From JAGOEX01 sp964630905 (GTDB taxonomy: Bacteria; UBP6; UBA1177): DNA of 8,135 nt. The stretch is from contig CAZVWR010000086.1 of the NCBI GenBank assembly GCA_964630905.1, forward strand, positions 1-8,135, written 5' to 3'. The first letter of the stretch is position 1; every line of letters begins with the position of its first letter. Shown one piece after another: positions 1 through 5,891 of this stretch. Position numbers and translations under genes: made by a program. The notes below the pieces were generated by a model that was not told where the DNA came from, searched no databases, and saw only the letters and a program-made list of their open reading frames with translations.

Positions 1-50
1 TGTCTTGTCTTGTCTTGTCTTGTCTTGTCTTGTCTTGTCTTGTCTTGTCT
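1..50. repeat. Pentanucleotide microsatellite (TGTCT)x10
   Basis: Ten perfect head-to-tail copies of the 5-mer TGTCT occupy the first 50 bases and reach the window edge, so the true copy number may be larger. Because 5 is not a multiple of 3, all three plus-strand frames read the same cyclic Ser-Cys-Leu-Val-Leu peptide and stay open. A change of one copy would shift the frame of any gene reading through it. Perfect repeats of this kind slip easily during replication and often break assemblies, so the contig may simply start here. Confidence 0.95.
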
Positions 51-246
51 TGAAAGAATCATTGCACTAAAACAGGAAAAACAAGCTTTATTTGAATTTT
101 TATCCATTTATCTTTTACACCAAAGTTCCGCTCAGGTTGTATTAAATTATTTTCAGCAAGTCAAGGGGAAATTAAAAAAATTTAATTTTCTCTCAGATTT
201 TTTGGGGGAGCTTCAAAATTTATCTGCCCTTGACGGTTTATCATAA
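1..246 (+). CDS. Doubtful short ORF running out of the TGTCT repeat
   Basis: An open frame runs from the window edge to TAA at 244-246, with a possible TTG start at 10 inside the repeat. The first 15 or so residues are repeat-encoded (Ser-Cys-Leu-Val-Leu). The remaining 64 are Leu/Phe/Lys/Gln-rich and could form amphipathic helices. I recognise no family and see no signal peptide or motif. No Shine-Dalgarno sequence can be seen for the TTG. It could be the 3' end of a gene starting outside the window, a repeat-switched reading frame, or chance. The -35 box of the downstream toxin-antitoxin promoter lies within its last codons. Confidence 0.22.
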   Translation, partial: CLVLSCLVLSCLVLSCLERIIALKQEKQALFEFLSIYLLHQSSAQVVLNYFQQVKGKLKKFNFLSDFLGELQNLSALDGLS

Positions 247-258
247 TTCTGATAATAT
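230..258 (+). promoter_or_regulatory. Sigma-70-like promoter of the Phd/RelE operon
   Basis: TTGACG (230-235) and TAATAT (253-258) are separated by exactly 17 nt, close to the TTGACA/TATAAT consensus. The -10 box lies 28 nt before the antitoxin ATG, leaving a short leader. In this family the antitoxin, alone or with its toxin, usually represses the promoter. I see only a small AATATT palindrome (254-259) over the -10 box as a possible operator element. Confidence 0.6.
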
Positions 259-286
259 TTTGCGTTAATTGTGATATGGAGGAGTT

Positions 287-568
287 ATGACGATCATCAG
301 ACCTGTTTCGGATCTTCGAAACAATTTTAACGAAATTTCTGAAGTTTGTCACAATGGTAATGAGCCGGTTTTCATAACGAAGAACGGTGTCGGTGATCTT
401 GTTGTGATGAGTATGGCGGGATATGAAAAGCTTGTGGCAAAGCTGGAACTTTACAAAAAACTGCTCGATTCACAGGCAGAGGCAATGCTTACAACTGAAA
501 GAGCCGCCCACGGAGTTGTTATGGAAAAACTCAGGACAAAATACAATGCCAAAAAAACTGAGGATTGA
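287..568 (+). CDS. Phd/YefM-family antitoxin
   Basis: This 93-aa protein is the antitoxin of a type II toxin-antitoxin pair. It neutralises the toxin encoded next to it and is expected to autorepress the operon. Residues 4-50 match the Phd/YefM DNA-binding fold: RPVSDLRNNFNEI, then PVFITKNGVGDLVVMS, then YEKL. Residues 50-85 are a charged helical tail, the part that wraps the toxin in this family. The ATG is preceded by a strong GGAGG (278-282) with a short 4-nt spacer. Length is typical (80-95 aa). The 3' end overlaps the toxin start by 23 nt, which suggests translational coupling. The assignment rests on motif pattern and on the toxin partner. Confidence 0.88.
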   Translation: MTIIRPVSDLRNNFNEISEVCHNGNEPVFITKNGVGDLVVMSMAGYEKLVAKLELYKKLLDSQAEAMLTTERAAHGVVMEKLRTKYNAKKTED

Positions 569-851
569 ATATCTTCCGACAGCAGAATCCGATCTGTTTG
601 AGATCTTTGATTACATTTTTCTTGATTCTCCTCAATCTGCCGTAAAAATGATTAATCTTTTTGATGAAAGAATTTCGATACTTGCTGAATTTCCTTTTAG
701 CGGCAGAGAAATTAATGACAAACTGCTCAGAAAACTCGGATACCGCTTTCTGGCAATTGAAAATTATCTTGTTTTCTATGTCATAAAAGAAAAAAGTGTT
801 GAGATCAGAAGAATTTTACATGGATCCAGAGAGTTTCTGTTTTTACTTTGA
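546..851 (+). CDS. RelE/ParE-superfamily toxin
   Basis: This 101-aa protein is the toxin partner of the Phd/YefM antitoxin. Members of the superfamily either cleave mRNA on the ribosome (RelE) or poison gyrase (ParE); the sequence does not decide which. Typical features are the N-terminal strand and helical hairpin (YLPTAESDLFEIFDYI, then SAVKMINLFDERISILAEFP with FSGRE, about residues 9-55), and the C-terminal sheet YRFLAIENYLVFYVI followed by VEIRRILHGSRE (residues 67-96). The RILHG-R ending is characteristic. I chose the ATG at 546 because AGGA (533-536) lies 9 nt upstream and residues before it do not fit the family; the frame is open further upstream to 423. The TGA (849-851) abuts the stop of the convergent AbiEii gene directly. 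Confidence 0.88.
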   Translation: MPKKLRIEYLPTAESDLFEIFDYIFLDSPQSAVKMINLFDERISILAEFPFSGREINDKLLRKLGYRFLAIENYLVFYVIKEKSVEIRRILHGSREFLFLL

Positions 852-860
852 TTAAAGTGA
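843..860. other. Weak hairpin spanning the two convergent stop codons
   Basis: ACTTT (845-849), loop GATT (850-853), AAAGT (854-858), extended by a T-G wobble (844/859) and a T-A pair (843/860). The element contains both stop codons of the convergent toxins. The stem is short and AT-rich and has no U-tract on either strand, so it is at best a weak bidirectional terminator. It is the only inverted repeat I see at this junction. Confidence 0.25.
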
Positions 861-1622
861 CTCCACAAATTCCTTAAACATCAGAACTCTGTCGATCTGA
901 TCGTTTTTTATGAGAAAAGGGCTGACATCGGCGGCAAGTTCTTTGAGGTTGACTGATTCAGCGTTTTCAATAAGTGCCTGTTTTAATTGAGTTATATTTG
1001 TTATCCCGAGTTTTATGGAAAGATATTTGAAGTCCGGCATCGTTTTTGACATCAGGAATGTTACATCAAAATAATCTCTTCCTTTGCTTCTTTTTCTTCC
1101 AAGCAGTGCTGCAATTTTCTGACTGAGCAGAGTTGAAACCGGAACAACTGAAATAAATCTGAAAAGTGCGAACTTTTTCAACATGAATTTTTCCTGTTCA
1201 TATTCATAATTCTGCGGCTCTGTATCAAGCTGGATAAGGATCTTTTCACTTTTCACCGGTGAAAGTTTTTCTCTGTAAAGCAGATCGGGGAATTTGATAT
1301 TGCAGTGATATGCTCCCTTAAAAACCTGCTTCATTTCAATTTCATAGCCGTCAAGTTCAAGCTCATACTTTATAAAATCGCTCAGTTTTATAAAATCCGC
1401 TTCACTCATTCCAAGATTGTCAAAATCGAGATCTTCGGAAAATCTGGTGTTGCCGTGAACTATTCTAAGAGCAGTTCCGCCAAGGAACACAAGAGAGCTC
1501 GAATAATTGCTTTTATAAATAATATCAAGCAGTTTGTATTGAAGATACTCCCTTAGAACATTCCGTTTGAACTGCTGTTCCAATGGAGAAAATTCTTTAA
1601 GTATAAGTTCAAAATTAAGCAT
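852..1622 (-). CDS. abiEii: AbiEii/AbiGii-family nucleotidyltransferase toxin
   Basis: This 256-aa protein is the toxin of an AbiE (type IV) toxin-antitoxin/abortive infection system, a DNA polymerase beta-like nucleotidyltransferase. Relatives such as MenT transfer nucleotides to tRNA. Motifs seen: LGGTALR (residues 47-53), the metal-binding FSEDLDFD (61-68, acidic residues D64, D66 and D68), a third acidic residue in QLDTEP (D133), and the family's C-terminal block LLSQKIAALLGRKRSKGRDYFD (165-186, with K169 and GRD at 181-183). All catalytic elements look intact and the length is usual. It starts inside the antitoxin gene (8-nt overlap), indicating co-translation, and converges on the RelE/ParE toxin with no intergenic base. 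The assignment to this family is firm; substrate is unknown. Confidence 0.93.
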   Translation of the reverse strand: MLNFELILKEFSPLEQQFKRNVLREYLQYKLLDIIYKSNYSSSLVFLGGTALRIVHGNTRFSEDLDFDNLGMSEADFIKLSDFIKYELELDGYEIEMKQVFKGAYHCNIKFPDLLYREKLSPVKSEKILIQLDTEPQNYEYEQEKFMLKKFALFRFISVVPVSTLLSQKIAALLGRKRSKGRDYFDVTFLMSKTMPDFKYLSIKLGITNITQLKQALIENAESVNLKELAADVSPFLIKNDQIDRVLMFKEFVESL

Positions 1623-2220
1623 TGATAAACTCCTTTAAAATGTCATATCTTCTTTTCAGCGACTTGTTGTTGAATATCCGCAGATACTTCTCAATCAACT
1701 CCTCATTTACCGCTTTTCTGTACTCATCAATATTCAGCCGCCACTCAAAGAGATCGTTTTCATCAAACTGCTTTCTGAAATACAGATGATCAAGCAGTGC
1801 TTTTTCAGCAGAAGCGATAATGTAACCGCTCTGAGGATCGATCATGTATCCAAAAAACAGTTGCGGTGAAATTGAACGATAACTGAAAGAACCATATAAA
1901 GTGTTGAATATTTTAGTTTTTCTGGTTGAAGCTGAAGTGATCTGATAAACAGATTCAGGAATAAGTCCATACTGAGAAAGTGCCGTTTCAAAACTTATGT
2001 ATGAATGAGAATATATCACATTTGCGATCTTCATAAGCATTAATTCATTTATCTCAATCTCTGAAAAAACATAAAATCCATTAATTATTTTAGATATATA
2101 ACCCTTTTTTTGCCACTCAGAAAGTCGTCTTGCGTCAAAGTCAGGAAAAAGCATAGAGATATTTTTCAGATCAAATATTCCCTTTTGGATTAAATTTCTT
2201 CTGAACTCTTCGTACCTCAT
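1615..2220 (-). CDS. abiEi: AbiEi-family antitoxin with winged-helix domain
   Basis: This protein of about 201 aa is the antitoxin of the AbiE pair. In the family, an N-terminal winged-helix domain binds the promoter and represses the operon, and the C-terminal domain counters the nucleotidyltransferase. An N-terminal HTH-like region (about residues 1-55: RRNLIQKGIFDL, then ARRLSEWQKKGYISKIINGFYVF) precedes the typical core SYISFETALSQYGLIPE and the YQITSASTRKTKIF segment, then SAEKALLDHLYF. I chose the ATG at 2220 because AAGGA (2224-2228) sits just upstream; an ATG at 2247 is in frame but would place the palindrome 2233-2246 inside the coding sequence. It overlaps abiEii by 8 nt. Confidence 0.87.
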   Translation of the reverse strand: MRYEEFRRNLIQKGIFDLKNISMLFPDFDARRLSEWQKKGYISKIINGFYVFSEIEINELMLMKIANVIYSHSYISFETALSQYGLIPESVYQITSASTRKTKIFNTLYGSFSYRSISPQLFFGYMIDPQSGYIIASAEKALLDHLYFRKQFDENDLFEWRLNIDEYRKAVNEELIEKYLRIFNNKSLKRRYDILKEFINA

Positions 2221-2232
2221 GTTTCCTTTTAG

Positions 2233-2246
2233 TGTTATTAATAACA
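2233..2246. promoter_or_regulatory. 14-bp perfect palindrome, candidate AbiEi operator
   Basis: TGTTATTAATAACA is a perfect 14-bp palindrome 13 nt upstream of the preferred abiEi start and about 24 nt downstream of the candidate -10 box. Its position in the leader suits an autorepression operator bound by a dimeric winged-helix antitoxin. It has no loop, so it is not a hairpin terminator. Its role is inferred from symmetry and position only, and AT-rich palindromes can arise by chance. Confidence 0.45.
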
Positions 2247-2269
2247 TAAAAAAGAAATAACTTGAAATA

Positions 2270-2297
2270 ATAATCTCTTTTTTATTTAAAATGTCAA
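2270..2297 (-). promoter_or_regulatory. Candidate sigma-70 promoter of the AbiE operon
   Basis: On the minus strand, a consensus TTGACA (2297-2292) is followed after 16 nt by GATTAT (2275-2270), a four-of-six match to TATAAT. It lies in the 90-nt gap between the nucleotidase stop and the antitoxin start. The surrounding sequence is very AT-rich, which makes the -10 assignment soft. No clear terminator separates the nucleotidase gene from this operon, so read-through is possible. Confidence 0.45.
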
Positions 2298-2310
2298 GGA
2301 CTATTTCAGT

Positions 2311-3927
2311 TTATTCCGCCGCAGGGTGTTTTTTTGCGGGCTTGCAGATCTCTTTTCTTTCTTTGATGTATTCAGAGAAAATGTCGCTGACGATGAAGGG
2401 GGTCATTTCTTTCTGTCTGATTTTGCCGAAAATTTCGTATCCGTTGCCCCCTTGAGCGATATAAGAATCTGTCGCAACTGTATAAATTTTATCAGGATCT
2501 ACAGGCGTCCCTTTTTCATTCTGGATGATCATAAAATTATCAGCGCTCCTGTCTGTTATTTCAAATTCCATTCCGGCAAGATAAGGGAAAGAACCGAGAT
2601 GAATTCCTGAAAACACATTGTCAACACTGCTTTTAATTGCCCTGACAAGTTCTGCACCGCTTATTTTAAAGAGCATTACATTGTTAAAAAATGGTAATGT
2701 ATCAGCGATCTCCCCTAATGTAACATCCCCTTTTTTAAGGGTTTTTCTTACTCCGCCTGCATTCTGGAGAGCAACATCGACTAAGATGTTCTCCCGCCTC
2801 GTTTTCCAAAGTATCGCCTCTGCAACAAGGGGTGCAATATCACTTCCTTTTTCCCAGCAATGTTCAAGAGTTTCTGAAATACTCCCTATTTTTTTGCTGA
2901 ACTCTCTTGAAACAGATTCTTCATAGTTGTCAAATCTTGCTTTAATATCGCTGTCTTGCTTCACATATACAAATTCGTTGAAAGGTGAAAGCTTCTGCTG
3001 GAACGGGATCTTCTCTTCACCTCTTAAAGGATAGACCGTCTTCCCTTCATTACCGGTTATCTCCCCGCTGATGTCAAATTCAAGGTCAAGAGTTCCAAAA
3101 GCCCTTGCGTTGTCCCATGCATGAACGATCAGAACATTCCGGCCTGCAGGATCTTTCACAATATGAGGATAATCGCCGCTCACATTCAGGCAGTCAATTC
3201 CGGTATATCCAAGCATTGTGTGTGAATGACCGCCTATTATAACATCAATTTCTTCAACATTTTCAGCAAGTTTTACATCTTCTTCAAAACCGAGATGGCT
3301 TAGAACGAAGATCCTTGTTATTCTCCTTTTTTTTAGTTCTTCAATATATTTTCTTACCGCTTCAGCAGGATCTGTAAACCTCACCCCCTGCCCGGGTGAA
3401 GAAATTTCACCTGTTGATGGAGTTATAACACCTATCACTGCATTTCTGAAAGGCCATGTGCCGGTCACAACATAAGGTTTTACAGTTTTTTTCAGATGAA
3501 CATCTTCATCAATTTCAATGTTTGCGGCAACAACCGGAAACTGTGATTTTGCCAGAAGATCGTGTAAAAATTCACTTCCTTTATCAAATTCGTGATTCCC
3601 GGGAACGAGAGCGTCAAGATGAGCTTCGTTCATAATTTCTATATCTGCAACTCCTTGAAATTCCTTAAAATATCTTGTTCCCTGAATGAGATCTCCGGCA
3701 TGGAGAAACATAACATTGCTTTTCTCTTTTCTTATGTCTCTAACCGATTGCAGAATCAGATCAAGACCGCCCGAACTGAAATTGTAACTGTCACCTTTGT
3801 ATCTGCAGTGGACTTCACTTCCGAAAAGGTGTGAATGGGTATCGTTGACATGAACAAGGGTGATATCCTTTCCGCAACCTGTAAGAAAAACAACAAAAAA
3901 CGCCGTCAGAAAAAACAGTCTGTACAT
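2311..3927 (-). CDS. Lipoprotein 5'-nucleotidase (UshA/CpdB-type metallophosphatase)
   Basis: This 538-aa enzyme is expected to hydrolyse extracellular or periplasmic nucleotides (5'-nucleotidase or UDP-sugar hydrolase type). It starts with a lipoprotein signal peptide with lipobox LTGC (C18; +2 residue Gly, so no Asp retention signal). The metallophosphatase domain shows VNDTHSH (D29, H31), HAGDL (D79), GNHEFD (N111, H112), SHLGF (H211) and GGHSHT (H234, H236), a full two-metal set. The C-terminal 5'-nucleotidase domain shows QNAGGVR (388-394), FPYLAGMEFE (F447) and GGNGYEIF (493-500), the substrate-binding elements. The ATG at 3927 is preceded by AAGGA, which overlaps the upstream TAA; the frame is open to 4020, but only this start yields a signal peptide. 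Lipid anchoring differs from soluble UshA. Exact substrate is unknown. Confidence 0.93.
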   Translation of the reverse strand: MYRLFFLTAFFVVFLTGCGKDITLVHVNDTHSHLFGSEVHCRYKGDSYNFSSGGLDLILQSVRDIRKEKSNVMFLHAGDLIQGTRYFKEFQGVADIEIMNEAHLDALVPGNHEFDKGSEFLHDLLAKSQFPVVAANIEIDEDVHLKKTVKPYVVTGTWPFRNAVIGVITPSTGEISSPGQGVRFTDPAEAVRKYIEELKKRRITRIFVLSHLGFEEDVKLAENVEEIDVIIGGHSHTMLGYTGIDCLNVSGDYPHIVKDPAGRNVLIVHAWDNARAFGTLDLEFDISGEITGNEGKTVYPLRGEEKIPFQQKLSPFNEFVYVKQDSDIKARFDNYEESVSREFSKKIGSISETLEHCWEKGSDIAPLVAEAILWKTRRENILVDVALQNAGGVRKTLKKGDVTLGEIADTLPFFNNVMLFKISGAELVRAIKSSVDNVFSGIHLGSFPYLAGMEFEITDRSADNFMIIQNEKGTPVDPDKIYTVATDSYIAQGGNGYEIFGKIRQKEMTPFIVSDIFSEYIKERKEICKPAKKHPAAE

Positions 3928-3937
3928 ATTTTCCTTA
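3928..3937 (-). promoter_or_regulatory. Ribosome binding site overlapping the upstream stop codon
   Basis: On the minus strand the lipoprotein stop TAA is fused to the nucleotidase Shine-Dalgarno sequence as TAAGGA, with only 7 nt between the genes. A terminating ribosome can re-initiate directly, so the two proteins are probably made in a coupled ratio. This site also supports the nucleotidase start at 3927. Confidence 0.65.
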
Positions 3938-5882
3938 TTTTGTCGTAAGTCGCTGATAATAAGCATAATCAATATCGGTGTTCTCATAAGTGAATGTCGA
4001 AGGATTTGTCCCCACTCCATTCATCATTCCCTGTTCCCATTTGCCAAAATCGGTAATATAGCTCTGCTCTGAAGAAGAATTATAGTAATATGTAACTGAT
4101 TCAGACTGCCATCTTGTTCCGATGTAATAGAATTTTCCTGCTTCAAGGCTCACAGCTATCGCCCCTGAACTGTAAAATGATGCTCCGCCGAGAGTAAACG
4201 GCACTGTGTATGAAATCTTGTGGGTATATGTACCGTTAAGAACTGAAGATTCATAAACATCATAGTATATTGTCGCTCCCGCATCGGGCAGACTCAGATA
4301 TGCTTCTATTTTTGTTAAGGTTTTAGATTTGGTGACAGAATAGAAATTGCCTCTCATTCTTAAAGTTCCGTAATAATCTGTGTCGCTTGAACCTATAGTA
4401 TCCACCTTTTCAACAACCGGAATTTCATAGTTGTCAACACATTGATTCGTCCATGTTGCACCACCTTTCAGAGTGCCGTCCAGCCCTGATCCTGCCGAAT
4501 TATCCGCAGTGGTTCCGGTTGTTTCTTCAAAATGCCACAGTCCGATGGTGTTTGAATCGTTATTAAATCTCTTGTCAGGAGTAAAATTTGAAGAATAACG
4601 GGCTGTTGAAGAAATTCTGATTTCATCTATCAGTCCGTTAAAATATGAAGGAGTGCTTGACCTTCTTGAGCCGAAAAACAGGTTTTCAGTGTTGTTCATA
4701 GGATTATACGAGGTTGCTGTGGTACTGTCCGGAACTCCGTTTATAAAGATATTTAAACTGGATCCGCTTTTAACAAGAGCGACATGATACCATTTATTAA
4801 TAGCGAAACCTGTGTTAGCCGTAACAGATTCCGAAGTATCAGCAATATAATAGTATCCGCCGTATGCGTTACTTGGGAAAAAAATCTGATATTCATACCC
4901 GTAAATGTAATATGCCGGATTTGTTGTAGTATTTCCTTTTCTTATTATCGGCGACTGACTGTCTGTGGTATGTTGCATTACCCATGCTTCAAGTGTCCAG
5001 TTGCCTGAAAGATTAAGCACTGAATTGTGAATGACTTCGATATAACCGCTTGTTCCGTCAAGACTGATCGAGCCGCAGGGAGTACCTGTATTGCCAGTAT
5101 CTCCGGAATTACCAGAATCACCTGAGTTACNNNNNNNNNNNNNNNNNNNNNNNNNNNNNNNNNNNNNNNNNNNNNNNNNNNNNNNNNNNNNNNNNNNNNN
5201 NNNNNNNNNNNNNNNNNNNNNNNNNNNNNNCGGTGTTTCCTGTGTCTCCGGTGTTTCCTGTGTCTCCGGTGTTTCCTGTGTCTCCGGTGTTTCCTGTGTC
5301 TCCAGTATCTCCGGTGTCTCCAGTATCTCCGGTGTCTTCGTCGGGGATCTCCAGATCTACGCATGTTGCAGTGTCATAACCTATACAATTTTCAAGACAT
5401 TTTGCTTTGCCTGACTCATATTTCAAAGGATCTATCTCAATGCAGTTCTTTACTCCGCGGTCACAGATCTCATTTCCTTCAACTATGCCGTTACCGCATT
5501 CATACGGGTTTTCCTCACAGGTCGCGACATCCCATCCAAGACAGCTTTCATCACATTTTGCTTTTCCTGCAATGTATTTAACAGAGTCTATTTCTGTACA
5601 GTTCTTAACATTTCCGTCACAAAGTTCCCCAGTATCTACAACGCTGTTACCACATGTTTCTATCACTGAATCGTCATCATGAACAACATCATCCTTTTTT
5701 TCTGCATCATTCTCTTCAGCATCATTATTTTCAATGTCATCAATTTCATCAATGTCTGATATCGCCCCGTCATCATCCTTCTGTGCTATAATCCTTGTTT
5801 TAGGTGTTTCACAACCCGAAACAAAAAATGCTGCAAAAAGAAAAAAAACACTGAACTGTTTAAAATATTTAAAGAAAAACAT
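3935..5882 (-). CDS. Modular surface lipoprotein: Cys-repeats, collagen-like tract, LamG (interrupted by assembly gap)
   Basis: I treat the open frames on both sides of the 100-N gap as one gene. The N-terminus is a lipoprotein signal with lipobox VSGC (C24). Residues 36-71 are a strongly acidic linker. Two six-cysteine repeats follow (C77-C122 and C129-C174) with identical spacing 11-7-15-4-8, resembling the Myxococcus-type disulfide repeat (CGNGxxxxxExCD). Next is a Gly-Asp/Asn-Thr tract entering the gap and leaving it as GNS/GDS/GNT, then a LamG domain (about 5077-4440; SISLDGTSGYIEV, NWTLEAWV, WYHVALV, FNGLIDEIRIS) and a C-terminal beta-rich domain ending in DYAYYQRLTTK. A bacterial surface binding or adhesion role is likely; the ligand is unknown. 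The two halves are out of frame by the placeholder length; any gap length divisible by three restores one frame. It lies 9 nt after the regulator gene and 7 nt before the nucleotidase. Confidence 0.85.
5085..5337 (-). repeat. 9/18-bp tandem repeat coding for Gly-X-Thr triplets
   Basis: The repeat lies on both sides of the N gap. On the right are four nearly complete copies of an 18-bp unit (5231-5301; plus-strand CCGGTGTTTCCTGTGTCT), then four 9-bp units (5302-5337) alternating CCAGTATCT and CCGGTGTCT. On the left are diverged 9-bp units (5085-5130). The 18-bp copies are identical, which suggests recent expansion, while the flanks use different synonymous codons. Translated, it gives 11 full GDT/GNT triplets on one side and about six GNS/GDS/GNT/GTP triplets on the other. 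Confidence 0.93.
5131..5230. other. Assembly gap of 100 N
   Basis: Exactly 100 unknown bases interrupt the tandem repeat. A round 100 is the usual placeholder for a gap of unknown size, so this length should not be taken literally. The repeat unit reads up to both borders, so the missing bases are most likely more of the same repeat. Confidence 0.97.
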
Positions 5883-5891
5883 CCCGCCCCC

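Noticed and set aside
423..545. Upstream extension of the RelE/ParE toxin frame to an ATG at 423
   Set aside because: It lies wholly within the antitoxin gene in another frame, its residues do not fit the family, and the ATG at 546 has a well-placed AGGA.
2248..2310. Rho-independent terminator after the nucleotidase gene
   Set aside because: The region is AT-rich, but I find no GC-containing stem followed by a U-tract; the nearby palindrome has no loop.
3928..4020. Longer nucleotidase start at 4020
   Set aside because: It would overlap the end of the lipoprotein gene and bury the signal peptide; the start at 3927 has a Shine-Dalgarno sequence and a lipobox.
5231..5337. CRISPR array
   Set aside because: The units are contiguous tandem repeats with no unique spacers and are in frame with a coding sequence.
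4978..5364. Minus-strand ORF rich in Arg-His (RRHRKH repeats) across the gap
   Set aside because: It is an off-frame reading of the Gly-X-Thr repeat; flanking domains lie in the other frame.
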